A stretch of DNA of 64,000 bases from Micromonospora wenchangensis (lineage in GTDB: Bacteria; Actinomycetota; Actinomycetes; Mycobacteriales; Micromonosporaceae): the NCBI RefSeq assembly GCF_002210435.1, contig NZ_MZMV01000032.1:1-64000 (forward strand). The letters run 5' to 3'. The notes beneath the pieces were generated by a model. The model was given only the letters and a program-made list of their open reading frames with translations. It did no database searches and was not told where the DNA came from. Made by a program: the position numbers and the translations under genes. Of the stretch, positions 55,283 to 63,954 are shown in pieces (the stretch's first letter is position 1; every line of letters begins with the position of its first letter).

Positions 55283-55630
55283 TCACCGGGCGGACGGCGA
55301 CCGCGGGTCGGCGGTGTCGGGCTGATAGCGCAGCACGTCGGCCAGGCCGGTGATCTGGAGGACCCGGTCCACCCGGCCGGTCGCCCCGTACAGCCGCAGC
55401 CAGCCACCCCGCTCGGTGGCGAGGTTGTCCCCACGGACGAAGGCCGCGATGCCCGTGGAGTCGCAGAAGGTCAGCTCGGTGAGGTCGAGCAGCAGGTGCC
55501 GCTCGCCGCCCGCGGCGAGCCGGTCGATCTCGGTGTTGAGTGCCCCGGCCGAGCTGAGGTCCAGCTCACCGGTGAGCCGCAGACACACGCCGCCACCGTC
55601 CCGCTCGGCGTGCGTCACGGTGAAGGTCAA
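55283..55630 (-). CDS. STAS-domain anti-sigma factor antagonist
   Basis: A 115-residue SpoIIAA/RsbV-type protein. The phospho-acceptor Ser58 lies in LTFCDSTGIAAF, and GELDLSSAGAL near residue 25 is typical. When unphosphorylated it should bind an anti-sigma kinase and release a sigma factor. A TTG start at 55630 is proposed because GAGAGGGA lies 5 bases upstream and the family starts there; an ATG at 55678 would add an unusual 16 residues. It lies downstream of the B12-binding gene, same strand, after an 85-base gap. Confidence 0.88.
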   Translation of the reverse strand: MTFTVTHAERDGGGVCLRLTGELDLSSAGALNTEIDRLAAGGERHLLLDLTELTFCDSTGIAAFVRGDNLATERGGWLRLYGATGRVDRVLQITGLADVLRYQPDTADPRSPSAR

Positions 55631-55715
55631 CGTCGTCCCTCTCGCTCCCACCACAGGTAGACCCTTGCAGTGCAGCAAGTATACGCGGCGCCTCCCCGCG
55701 GGCCCGCAAGGCGCG

Positions 55716-56753
55716 TCAGTGCCGTACCCCGCCGGACGCGACGGTCGCCGCCGCGCCGAGCGCCAGGAACCGCCCCGCCCGGGGGAAGTCCCGCAGGACG
55801 CGCCGGTAGTGCCCCAGGGTCGCGGCGACCGACCCGGCCGGCACCCCCCGACTGGTCAGGATCGCCACCAGCCATGTCACGAAGTCGGTGAACAGCTCCC
55901 CGTCGTCGACGTAGACGGCGGCGGCCAGGAAGTCCACGATGTAGCCCAGGTCGCCCGTGGTGGCGTCCCACTGGGCCGGGGTGTACTCCCCCACCGACGG
56001 CACCCGGGCCCGCAGGTCCGCCACCGCCGAGTCGATCAGCTCGCCGCGCCGCTTCACCAGGCTGGCGTACTCGTCGTCGGCGAGGTGGGACAGGTCCGCC
56101 GGGGGCACCCGGCGCAGGGCCCGCTCGTCGGCGACCAGGCCGGCCGCGCCCGGGGCGTCCGGGGCCCAGGCGACCCCGAGCCGCCGGGCCCACCGGCCGT
56201 CCACGCCGAACCCACGCCCACCGACCACCACGGGTACGTCCGAACGCCGGCACGCCTCGACCATCCGGTGCGCCTGCGGCAACCGCATCGGCAGGGCGCA
56301 GGCCAACGCGACCGCGTGCGCGTCGTGCCGGTGCAGGTACGACACCAGGTGGGCTGCCGGCACACTGGCGCCCAGGAAGGTCACCTGCCAGCCGCGCAGC
56401 CGCAGCACCTCGGCGACCAGCCGGGGCGGCAGGGCGTGCCACTCACCGTCCATGCAGGCCACCACGATCCGTCCCCGGGTCGGACGTGGAGCGGCGTACC
56501 CGGCGACCGCCGCCACCGCCCGTTCGCTGATGTGCGTCGCGGCGTGCTCCTGCGCCACGCTCCACTCGTTGCGGGCCCACCGCTCGCCCACCTCGGACTG
56601 GGCCGGGGCGACCAGGTCGAGCAGCACCCGCTCCGCCGGGACGCCGGCGTCGAGCAGCCCGGTGACCACCTCGATCGCGCCGTACTCGTCCGCCTCCTCC
56701 AGGCAGGCGAGGAAGTCGCCGAAGGCCCGGTACGGCTCGGTCGGGGCGGTCAC
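55716..56753 (-). CDS. Stand-alone B12-binding protein with CarH-type W-x9-EH light-sensor signature
   Basis: A 345-residue protein. The helical half (about 1-85) has Trp59 and Glu69-His70 (RWARNEWSVAQEH), exactly W-x9-EH, which in CarH/LitR photoreceptors caps adenosylcobalamin. The Rossmann half (about 95-185) has DGEWHALPPRL with His106 as probable lower ligand (family motif E/D-x-H-x2-G, here with Pro for Gly) and VVVGGRGFG. About 150 further residues are helical and unassigned. There is no MerR HTH. The GTG overlaps the SpoIIE-phosphatase stop by 4 bases (GTGA), so the two are made together. Confidence 0.85.
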   Translation of the reverse strand: MTAPTEPYRAFGDFLACLEEADEYGAIEVVTGLLDAGVPAERVLLDLVAPAQSEVGERWARNEWSVAQEHAATHISERAVAAVAGYAAPRPTRGRIVVACMDGEWHALPPRLVAEVLRLRGWQVTFLGASVPAAHLVSYLHRHDAHAVALACALPMRLPQAHRMVEACRRSDVPVVVGGRGFGVDGRWARRLGVAWAPDAPGAAGLVADERALRRVPPADLSHLADDEYASLVKRRGELIDSAVADLRARVPSVGEYTPAQWDATTGDLGYIVDFLAAAVYVDDGELFTDFVTWLVAILTSRGVPAGSVAATLGHYRRVLRDFPRAGRFLALGAAATVASGGVRH

Positions 56754-58597
56754 GACGTCGCCTCCCCGGCCGGGTCCTCCGGCACGGCCGGCACGGAGTG
56801 CAGGTGCCGCCGGGGGCGACCGCCCGGTCCGGTGGCCCGCAGGGCGAGCACCGCGATGTCGTCGTGGTCGCCGTGCGCCAGCCAGTCGCAGGTGACCTGC
56901 TCGACCCGCTCGGCGAGCGCCGCAGCGGGCATCCGGTGGCAGCCGGTGACGGCGTGGACCAACCGGTCCTGACCGAACTGCTCGTCGCCGCGCCGACCGC
57001 CCCGGGCCTCGGTCACCCCGTCGCTGTAGAGCAGGCAGGTCTCCCCCACGGCCAGCCGGACGGTGACCTCGCCGATGCGCGGGTCGGGGACCACCCCGAT
57101 CAGCATCCCGCTCAGCGGCACCGTCTCCACCTCGCCGCCGTGGCGCAGCACCAGCGGCGGCAGGTGCCCGCCACCGGCCAGGGTCAGCGACAGGCCACCG
57201 TCGCGGTGCGGACGCACCACCCCGAGCACCATGGTGGCGAACCGGCCCTGCCCGTGCGCCTGGGTGGTCTCCAGCAGGGCGTCGTTGAGCAGCTTCAGCA
57301 GCGAGCCGGGCCGCGGCTCGACCCGGTAGAGCGCCTGGAGGCACTGGCGGAGCTGGCCGGTGAACACCGCCGCCTCCACCCCCTTGCCGGAGACGTCACC
57401 GAGGAAGAACACCGCACCGCCGTCGGCCAGCCGGTGCGCGCCGTAGAAGTCCCCGCCGATGCGCAGGCTCGCCTGGGAGGGCCGGTACGCCGTGCCCCAC
57501 TGCACCCCCGCCACGCCGGCCGGCTCCACCGGCACCAAGCTGGCCTGGAGGGTGTCGGCCACCTCGGCCTGGTTGCGGTAGAGGACCGCGGTGGTGAGCG
57601 CCGCGCCGGCCCGGGCGGCGAAGGCCCGGACCAGCTCCACGTCGGCGTCGTCGTACCAGCGGGTACGCCGGGCCACCAGCAGCACACCCGCCGGGGCGTC
57701 CCGACCGGGCAGCGGGACCACCCGGGCGGTCACCTCGCGGGCGCTCAGCCCCGGCAGCCAACCGGCCTCGACCGCCTGGTCGACCAACCAGTCCACCGCG
57801 TGCGGTTCCACCCCGGACAGCCCCTCGACGATCGCCGGGGGCAGCGCGGCGGCGGGCAGCACGCCACTGTCCACCGTGGGCGACTCGTCGTCGGCCCGGG
57901 TCGCCCGCCACCACCGGGCCCGCCCGGAGCGGGGGGCGAGCACCAGCACCGCCACCTCGGCCAGGGTGGGCACGGTGAGCCGGACCACGGCGGCGGCGGC
58001 CCGGTCCGGGTGCAGCGGGTTGCCCAGCTTCTCGCCGACCACGGCGAGGAAGGCCGACCGGGCCCGCTCGGCGAGCAGCGCGTCGGCCCGGGAGACGCTG
58101 TCGGTGACGTCCTCGACGTAGAGACAGCTCCGGGAGCCGGACAGCGGCACCCGGCGGATGCGCAGCCGCCGACCGTGGTGACCGAACCCGTCGGGCTCGG
58201 CGGCGGCACCGGTCAGCACGGCGAGACCGGAGGCGGCCAGGGGACGGCCGGGCGACACCTCGGGCAGCAGCCGCTCGGCGACCGGGCTGACGTGCCGGAC
58301 CACCCCGTCGGCGTCGCAGACGACCAGGCCCTCCCGGAAGTGTTCGACGACCTCGGACCAGGCCGGGTCCACGCGGTCCGGGTCGGGTCGGGCGGGGTCG
58401 GGGCCGACCCGGTCGGGGGCCAACGGCGGCAGCCCGGCGGGCGCGCCGGCGGACCGCGCCGCGGCCCGACCGGCACTCGGCGTGGAGATCCGTCCGTCGC
58501 CCGGGTCGAAACCCCTGACGTCGGCAGCACTCACCAGCTGAGCCCCGCTCCCCTTGTCACCATCCGGCACCTCCCGGATGTAGGCCGTATGTTCCAA
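56750..58597 (-). CDS. PAS-GAF-SpoIIE (PP2C) phosphatase
   Basis: A 615-residue protein. A disordered start (1-75, Pro/Asp-rich) is followed by a PAS-like domain at about 80-165 (EGLVVCDADGVVRHVSPVAER), a GAF domain at about 180-340 and a SpoIIE/RsbU phosphatase at about 365-600. Metal-binding Asp383 (GGDFYG) and Asp401 (GDVSGKGVEAA) are present, with GDHDDIAVLAL near the end. It should dephosphorylate STAS antagonists. The start is uncertain: this TTG has only a weak GGAA site, and a GTG at 58534 is an alternative. It is translationally coupled to the B12-binding gene. Confidence 0.9.
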   Translation of the reverse strand: MEHTAYIREVPDGDKGSGAQLVSAADVRGFDPGDGRISTPSAGRAAARSAGAPAGLPPLAPDRVGPDPARPDPDRVDPAWSEVVEHFREGLVVCDADGVVRHVSPVAERLLPEVSPGRPLAASGLAVLTGAAAEPDGFGHHGRRLRIRRVPLSGSRSCLYVEDVTDSVSRADALLAERARSAFLAVVGEKLGNPLHPDRAAAAVVRLTVPTLAEVAVLVLAPRSGRARWWRATRADDESPTVDSGVLPAAALPPAIVEGLSGVEPHAVDWLVDQAVEAGWLPGLSAREVTARVVPLPGRDAPAGVLLVARRTRWYDDADVELVRAFAARAGAALTTAVLYRNQAEVADTLQASLVPVEPAGVAGVQWGTAYRPSQASLRIGGDFYGAHRLADGGAVFFLGDVSGKGVEAAVFTGQLRQCLQALYRVEPRPGSLLKLLNDALLETTQAHGQGRFATMVLGVVRPHRDGGLSLTLAGGGHLPPLVLRHGGEVETVPLSGMLIGVVPDPRIGEVTVRLAVGETCLLYSDGVTEARGGRRGDEQFGQDRLVHAVTGCHRMPAAALAERVEQVTCDWLAHGDHDDIAVLALRATGPGGRPRRHLHSVPAVPEDPAGEATS

Positions 58598-58743
58598 TCT
58601 GTTCCGCTCAGCCTACGCCGGAACGCGGGCACCGCCACCGCACGGCGTCCCGCGCTCGGATCCGCACCCCTGCGGGCCCACCGGCGGGTTGTTACGATCC
58701 GGCGTAGTCCGGCCCGACCGTCGGCCCTGCGGAAAGGCGTGCT

Positions 58744-59133
58744 GTGGTGCCCCCTGGAAGGAAACCCGAGACCGCCCCGCTGACCATGTCGGTGGACCGC
58801 TCCGACCCTTCGGCGCCGGTCCTGTCGGTCGGCGGTGAGCTGGCCTACGCCACCTCCCGACCGTTGCGGGTGGAGGTCGACCGGGTGCTGGTGGAGCGCC
58901 CTACGGCGGTCGTCTTCGACTTCTCCGGGCTGACCTTCATCGACAGCACCGGCCTGTCGGTCATCGTGCACGCCTGGCGGGAGGGGCAACGGGTCGGGAC
59001 GCTGGTCCGGCTGCGGGCCGTCCCCCGCTTCCTGACCACCATCCTCGACATGACCGGGGTCACCGGCCTGCTGGCCCGTCAGTTGCCGCAGCAGTCCACC
59101 CCCGCGCCGCAGCGCCCGGCCGCGTCCGCCTGA
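58744..59133 (+). CDS. STAS-domain anti-sigma factor antagonist
   Basis: A 129-residue SpoIIAA/RsbV-like protein. Its phospho-acceptor Ser68 is in LTFIDSTGLSVIVHAW, and VGGELAYATSRPLR is the usual second-strand region. An Ala/Pro-rich tail follows residue 112. The GTG at 58744 follows GGAAAGG; an ATG at 58786 (MSVDRSD) is an alternative with no ribosome site. It is divergent from the phosphatase gene and may be its substrate. Confidence 0.88.
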   Translation: MVPPGRKPETAPLTMSVDRSDPSAPVLSVGGELAYATSRPLRVEVDRVLVERPTAVVFDFSGLTFIDSTGLSVIVHAWREGQRVGTLVRLRAVPRFLTTILDMTGVTGLLARQLPQQSTPAPQRPAASA

Positions 59134-59198
59134 ACCCGGTCACCGGGTCGGCCGAACCCCGGCGTTTCCCGATCACCCGTTGCTGGGAACATGGGGGC

Positions 59199-59555
59199 AT
59201 GCGCCCGCAGCTGTTGACCATCGAGGTGACCCGGCTCGACGCCGGCACCGCCCGGCTGCGGCTCACCGGCGACCTCGACTTCGACACCGCGCCGGAACTG
59301 ATCGAGGCGGCGGCCGGGGTCCGCGCGGACGGTCACCGCGCGCTGATCGTCGACCTGGGTGGGGTCGGCCTGTGCGACTCGTCGGGGCTGAGCGCGTTCG
59401 TGGTGCTCAGCCAGGGCGGGGCCGGTCCGGTCCGGTTGGCCGGGGTCAGCGCCCGGCTCCAGCAGCTGCTCGACCGCACCGGCCTGGCCGAGTTGCTGGC
59501 GGTGGAGGAGCAGCCGGCGACCGACGCCGTCGACGACGTCCGCGAGGTGGGCTGA
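59199..59555 (+). CDS. STAS-domain anti-sigma factor antagonist
   Basis: A 118-residue RsbV-like protein. The phospho-acceptor Ser61 is in VGLCDSSGLSAFVVLS, where the usual D-S-T-G reads D-S-S-G. TGDLDFDTAPEL is the typical early strand. The ATG at 59199 lies 65 bases after the previous STAS gene, in the same direction. It is the third STAS gene in 4 kb, so the phosphatase may serve several antagonists. A hairpin terminator follows. Confidence 0.88.
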   Translation: MRPQLLTIEVTRLDAGTARLRLTGDLDFDTAPELIEAAAGVRADGHRALIVDLGGVGLCDSSGLSAFVVLSQGGAGPVRLAGVSARLQQLLDRTGLAELLAVEEQPATDAVDDVREVG

Positions 59556-59568
59556 GGCGTCCGGCCGG

Positions 59569-59599
59569 GCCCCCGACCCTGGGACCAGGGGCCGGGGGC
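59569..59599. terminator. Bidirectional hairpin terminator after the STAS genes
   Basis: An outer stem GCCCCCG/CGGGGGC (59569-59575, 59593-59599) and an inner stem CCCTGG/CCAGGG (59577-59582, 59585-59590) pair with small bulges. It lies 13 bases after the STAS stop, between convergent genes. Confidence 0.75.
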
Positions 59600-59627
59600 G
59601 GGGAGGAAGGCGCGGCGCGGACCACCG

Positions 59628-59963
59628 TCAGACGCTGACGACGGCCTCCTGTACCTCGACGGCGGATTGCCGGCGGGGCCCGGTCGACCGGGGCGCGACG
59701 GACGGCGGGGGTTCGACGTCCTCCGGAGGACCGGAATCGGGCAGTTGGAACAGGTACCGGACGAATCCCCCGCCCGACTCGTTGTCCTCCGCGCCGGGCC
59801 ACTGCCCGGCGCAGTCCATGCCCACCACCTCACGGCCCGAGCCGTCGGCCTCCTCCACCAGTGCCCACAGGCTCACCGGGTAGCACCGGGTCAGCTCGGG
59901 GCCGACCTGCCAGCGGGAGTACCAGCCGGGACGGGCCGGGACAATCTCCACGATCCTCTTCAT
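59628..59963 (-). CDS. Hypothetical protein
   Basis: A 111-residue soluble protein with an ordered first half, MKRIVEIVPARPGWYSRWQV, then RCYPVSLWALVEEADGSGREVVGMD and GGGFVRYLFQL, and a Pro/Ser/Val tail. The beta-strand-like first half with conserved-looking Trp and Tyr is unfamiliar to me. GGAAGGGT lies 10 to 12 bases before the ATG. It is transcribed in the same direction as the NADH dehydrogenase gene upstream, 155 bases apart. Confidence 0.65.
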   Translation of the reverse strand: MKRIVEIVPARPGWYSRWQVGPELTRCYPVSLWALVEEADGSGREVVGMDCAGQWPGAEDNESGGGFVRYLFQLPDSGPPEDVEPPPSVAPRSTGPRRQSAVEVQEAVVSV

Positions 59964-60118
59964 GACGACCTACCCTTCCGCGTGCCTCGGAAGACCTCCG
60001 GTCGTCCCGATGGTCTGTCCGGCGCGGGTGAGCACCCCTCACCCCGCGGGAGTGAAGCCGGGACGCGGGTCGTCGCCGACGCCCGCCCGCGTCCCGTGGC
60101 CGTCCGGCCGCCACCGGC

Positions 60119-61420
60119 TCAGCGGGTGCGCACCGGCACCTCGGGCGAGGAACTCTCCAACGGCACGGCGTGGGCCGGGACCAGGCCGAGCTGCGTCGCC
60201 GGGCGGGGCAGCGCGGCGTCGAGCACCCAGTCGGCGCTCACCCGCGCCCGGTTGCCGGGCATCGCCAGCAGGTGGTAGCCCCGGGTGACCGCCTTGGCGG
60301 CCAGCCCGGACAGCGACAGCTTCAGCGGGTTCGCCGCCGCGTCCTTTCCACCCAGGTCGACCACCCAGCCCAGGTCGTGGTGCTTGTACGGGCGACGCCT
60401 GCCGTGCCCGTAGGAGGCGGCGATGTTGTGCGCCGCGAGCTTGCCCTGCCGTTGCGCGTGCTGGGCGGTCATCGTGCAGAGCTGCCCGGGGCGGGTCAGG
60501 TCCGGCACGGCGGCGGCGTCGCCGCAGGCGTACACCTCGGGGAAGCCGGGGACGTTGAGGTACTCGTCGACCACCAGCCGGCCCTTCTCGGTACGCAGGC
60601 CCAACTCGGCCACGAACGGGTCGGGGCGGACCCCGACGCACCAGGCCAGCGTGCAGGTCGGGACGTACTCGCCGTCGGTGAGGTGCACCCCGTCGGCGGT
60701 GGTCTCGGCGACCGAGGTGCCCATCCGCACGTCGACCCCCCGGCGGCGCAGCACCCGGTCGGCGGTGGCCGACATCCGCTCGTCAAGTTCCGGCAGCACC
60801 CGGGGGGCGACGTCCAGCAGCATCCACCGGGGCCGGACGGTCAACCGGGGGCGTTGGGCGTGCAACGCGTCGGTGAACAGTTGCCCGTGCGCGGCGACCT
60901 CGGTGCCGGTGTAGCCCGCGCCCACCACGACGAAGGTGGACCGGGCCCGCTGCTCGGCCGGGTCCTGCGCCTGCTCGGCCAGCTCGATCTGGCGGACCAC
61001 GTGGTCGTGCAGGTAGACCGCCTCGGGCAGGCCCCGGAACCCGTGGGCGTACTCGGTCACGCCGGGGATGGGCAGCAGCTTGTTGACGCTGCCGACGCAG
61101 AGCACCAGCCGGTCGTAGGCGAGCTGCCCCCGTTCCCCCTCCGGGTTGGTGAAACCGACCCAGCGGTGGCGCAGGTCGACCCGGTCGGCCTCGCCGACGA
61201 CCACCCGGACCCCGGGCAGGGTGCCGGTCAGCGGGACCGAGATCCGGGTGGGTTCGACCACCCCGGCGGCCACCTCGGGCAACAGCGGCAGGTAGAGGAA
61301 GTAGTCGGTCGAGTTCAGCAGCACGATCTCGGCCCGTCCGCCGGCCAGCCGACGCAACGTCTTCGCCGCGTGGTAACCGGCGAAACCGGCGCCCACGATC
61401 ACCACACGAGGTTTCGTCAT
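60119..61420 (-). CDS. ndh: Type II NADH dehydrogenase (NDH-2)-like flavoprotein
   Basis: A 433-residue FAD/NAD(P) oxidoreductase that passes electrons from NADH to quinone without pumping protons. The first Rossmann motif is VVIVGAGFAGYHAAKTL (5-21), the second is FVVVGAGYTGTEVAAHG near 165-180, and the FAD-binding VYACGDAAAVPD lies near 310. YLPLLPEVAAGVVEP near 45 is the family's quinone-site region. The C-terminal amphipathic end is moderate, and the protein is probably peripheral at the inner membrane face. The ATG at 61420 is chosen because GGGAG lies 5 bases before it. Confidence 0.9.
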   Translation of the reverse strand: MTKPRVVIVGAGFAGYHAAKTLRRLAGGRAEIVLLNSTDYFLYLPLLPEVAAGVVEPTRISVPLTGTLPGVRVVVGEADRVDLRHRWVGFTNPEGERGQLAYDRLVLCVGSVNKLLPIPGVTEYAHGFRGLPEAVYLHDHVVRQIELAEQAQDPAEQRARSTFVVVGAGYTGTEVAAHGQLFTDALHAQRPRLTVRPRWMLLDVAPRVLPELDERMSATADRVLRRRGVDVRMGTSVAETTADGVHLTDGEYVPTCTLAWCVGVRPDPFVAELGLRTEKGRLVVDEYLNVPGFPEVYACGDAAAVPDLTRPGQLCTMTAQHAQRQGKLAAHNIAASYGHGRRRPYKHHDLGWVVDLGGKDAAANPLKLSLSGLAAKAVTRGYHLLAMPGNRARVSADWVLDAALPRPATQLGLVPAHAVPLESSSPEVPVRTR

Positions 61421-61637
61421 GTCCGCTCCCTTCCCGGCGGTCAGCACGACAAACGTGTCGGGTCGCGCCGGCACCGCCGGGCCGGAGCGGGCGGCGGACG
61501 AGGGCGTCGCGGGCCGTTTGATACCTCAGTGACGGGCTCCCGACTGTAGTCACACCGGGTAGCCGACACCGTTGCTTTCGGGCGCGCCCTCCGCTCACGC
61601 TGGGTTCCTGTTCGACCACCACCGATCGGAGGAACAG

Positions 61638-62723
61638 ATGAGAGTTCGCCGTGTCGTCGCCGTCGCACTGGCCGCCCTGGTGGCGGCCGTGGGGCTCGCG
61701 CCGACCGCACCCGCCGCGGCGGCCACCGCGGACCGCTGGGGTTTCGCCTACGTCGACAACCCCACCGTCACCAGCTGGACCGTGCTGGACACCACCCGGC
61801 AGTGGGGCACCTGGAAGACCGCCTTCCCGGCCGCCTGGGCCGACGGCGTCAAACTCGCCCCGGGCCGGTTCCAGGTGCGCTTCCCGCAGATCGGGGCCGG
61901 TGCACGCGGGGTGCCGCACGTGACCCCGGTCGACCGCGCCGGGCACTACTGCACCGTGGTGCGCTGGTTCCAGTCGGGCACCGACGAGATCGTCGACGTG
62001 CAGTGCTTCGCCCCCGGCGGCACCCGCGACGACAGCCGGTTCACCGTGCTGTGGACCGCCAGCTCCGGGGTGCTGCCGGCCGGCACCGCACACGCCTACG
62101 TCCAGGGCGGGGTCAGCGGCCTGGTCCAGTCGTACGTGTCGACCGGGGCCCCCGCCGCGCTGGCCCCGCTCGGGGTCGGGCAGTGGTCGGTGCAGCTGCC
62201 CGGGGTCGGGCTGGCCGGGGTGCTCGCCGGCAACGTGCAGGTCACCGCGATCCAACCGAACGCCGGTCCGCGCCGGTGCACCGTCGCCCGTTGGGGTGCC
62301 TCCGGCACCGACCTGCTGGTCTACGTGTTCTGCTTCGACCAGGCCGGCGCGCCGGTGAACACCGACTTCACCCTCTCCTACCACCGGGGACGGTCGGTCG
62401 TCGGGTCGCTGGCCCCGCCGAAGTTCTTCGGCCACCTGGCCAGCGCGGCGGGCGGCCCCACCAACGACAACTCCCAGCTCGGGGTGGGCGTCAACACCAT
62501 CGCGCCGCTCGCGCCGGCCGGCCGCTACCTGGTCACCTTCAAGCAGCTCGGGCAGAAGGAGACGCACGCCCAGGTCACCGCGCAGGGCACCGGGCCGAAC
62601 TACTGCAACCTGACCCAGCCGTGGTCGTACGCGGTGGACGCCCCGGTGGACGTGATCTGCTTCGACAACACCGGCACTCCCGCGCCGTACCAGGTGCTGG
62701 TCGCCTTCACCTCCCGGATCTGA
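61638..62723 (+). CDS. Secreted protein with three copies of a two-cysteine beta domain
   Basis: A 361-residue protein. The signal peptide (MRVRRVVAVALAALVAAVG..., cleaved near PAAAATA) is clear. The mature part has three domains, each with a pair of Cys 18 residues apart: 105/123, 214/232 and 323/341. The three pairs repeat exactly every 109 residues. Shared phrases are CTVVRWFQSGTDEIVDVQCF, CTVARWGASGTDLLVYVFCF and the looser CNLTQPWSYAVDAPVDVICF. No family is recognised. The function may be carbohydrate or surface binding, by architecture only. GGAGG lies 5 bases before the ATG at 61638. Confidence 0.8.
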   Translation: MRVRRVVAVALAALVAAVGLAPTAPAAAATADRWGFAYVDNPTVTSWTVLDTTRQWGTWKTAFPAAWADGVKLAPGRFQVRFPQIGAGARGVPHVTPVDRAGHYCTVVRWFQSGTDEIVDVQCFAPGGTRDDSRFTVLWTASSGVLPAGTAHAYVQGGVSGLVQSYVSTGAPAALAPLGVGQWSVQLPGVGLAGVLAGNVQVTAIQPNAGPRRCTVARWGASGTDLLVYVFCFDQAGAPVNTDFTLSYHRGRSVVGSLAPPKFFGHLASAAGGPTNDNSQLGVGVNTIAPLAPAGRYLVTFKQLGQKETHAQVTAQGTGPNYCNLTQPWSYAVDAPVDVICFDNTGTPAPYQVLVAFTSRI

Positions 62724-62870
62724 GCCGGGCTGCGCCGCCCGCCGGTCGGCCCGGCGGGCGGCGGGCGCGTGGGCGGGCCGCCGTCCGGCGACCCGCCGGC
62801 ACCGCCTGGCGACCATCCCGTTCGCGGGACCGTCGGTGATCTCCACCGGTGGGTGGGGTCGGCTAGCGTT

Positions 62871-62890
62871 GTCGGGCCGTCGTGCCCGAC
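62871..62890. promoter_or_regulatory. Inverted repeat before a LacI gene
   Basis: The arms GTCGGGC (62871-62877) and GCCCGAC (62884-62890) lie between a TAGCGT -10-like box at 62864-62869 and the LacI start at 62923. This suits an autoregulatory operator or a leader hairpin. GC-rich sequence forms such repeats easily by chance. Confidence 0.4.
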
Positions 62891-62922
62891 GGTCGAGGCA
62901 CGAGCGACGCGAGGGTGAACCG

Positions 62923-63954
62923 ATGGCACCGAAGGCGAGCATCCGGGACGTCGCCGCCGCCGCGGGTGTCTCGGTGACCACCGTGTCCCACGTGTTGAAC
63001 AACAAGTCCGGTACCCGGGTCAGCGCCCAGACCCGGGAACGGGTCGAGACGGTGGCCCGTCAGCTCGGCTACGCGGCGAACGGGCTGGCCCGCGGGCTGC
63101 GGCTGCAACGGTCGTACGCCCTGGGGCTGCTCGGTGACGTCGTCGCCGCCACCGGCCAGGCCGGCCGGCTCGTCCTGGGCGCGCAGGAGACCGCGTCGGC
63201 ACGCGGGTGGGTGCTGCTGCTCACCACCGGCCGTGACCCCGAGGTGGAACGGCGGGAGATCCGGGCCCTGGCGCGGCACCGGGTCGACGGTGTGCTCTAC
63301 GCGACCATGGACCACCGGGTGGTGCGGGTCCCCGACGAGCTGCGTCCGATGCCGGTGGTGCTGCTCAACGCCCGCAGTGCCGACGCCACGCTCCCCTCGG
63401 TGGTGCCGGACGAGCGCGGCGGCGCTGCCACGGCGGTGCGGGAACTGCTCGCCCACGGGCACCGGCGGATCGGCTTCGTCACCACCGTCGACGACGTCCC
63501 CGCCGCCCGGGGCCGGCTGCTCGGCTACCGGGAGGCGCTGTGGGCGGCCGGGGTGCCGTACCGGCCGGAGCTGGTGCGCGCCGACGTCGGCGACCCCGCC
63601 GGGGGACACCGGGCGGCCCGTGCCCTGCTCGACGGGGCCGACCGGCCGACGGCGCTGTTCTGTTTCACCGACGCGATGGCGATGGGCGTCTACCGGGCGG
63701 CGGCCGACCTCGGCCTGCGCGTCCCGCAGGAGCTCTCGGTGGTCGGCTGCGACAACCAGGAGGTCATCGCCGACGGGCTGTTCCCCGCCCTGACCAGCGT
63801 GGCGTTGCCGTACCACGGGATGGGCGCGTGGGCGGTGGAGACCATGGTGGAGCTGCTCGACCGACCGAAGGGGGCCCGCCGTCGGGTGGCCCGGCACGTC
63901 GCCCTGCCGTGCCCGCTGGTGCGCCGGGCGTCGGTCGCCGCCGCAGCGCACTGA
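62923..63954 (+). CDS. LacI-family transcriptional regulator
   Basis: A 343-residue repressor. The HTH reads SIRDVAAAAGVSVTTVSHVL (5-24), with LNNKSGTRVSAQTRERVE and a hinge near LGYAANGLARGLRLQRS. The sensor core includes VDGVLYATMDHRVVRVPDEL, PTALFCFTDAMAMGVYRAA and LSVVGCDNQEVIADGLFPALTSV. GAGGGTGAACC precedes the ATG at 62923. No sugar operon is visible inside the window to the right, so its targets are unknown. The GCGCTT-like site before the pectate lyase is a speculative one. Confidence 0.92.
   Translation: MAPKASIRDVAAAAGVSVTTVSHVLNNKSGTRVSAQTRERVETVARQLGYAANGLARGLRLQRSYALGLLGDVVAATGQAGRLVLGAQETASARGWVLLLTTGRDPEVERREIRALARHRVDGVLYATMDHRVVRVPDELRPMPVVLLNARSADATLPSVVPDERGGAATAVRELLAHGHRRIGFVTTVDDVPAARGRLLGYREALWAAGVPYRPELVRADVGDPAGGHRAARALLDGADRPTALFCFTDAMAMGVYRAAADLGLRVPQELSVVGCDNQEVIADGLFPALTSVALPYHGMGAWAVETMVELLDRPKGARRRVARHVALPCPLVRRASVAAAAH

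Noticed and set aside
55631-55715. Cobalamin riboswitch near the B12-binding gene
   Set aside because: No B12-box-like sequence or suitable long leader is visible; the gene starts inside the upstream coding region.
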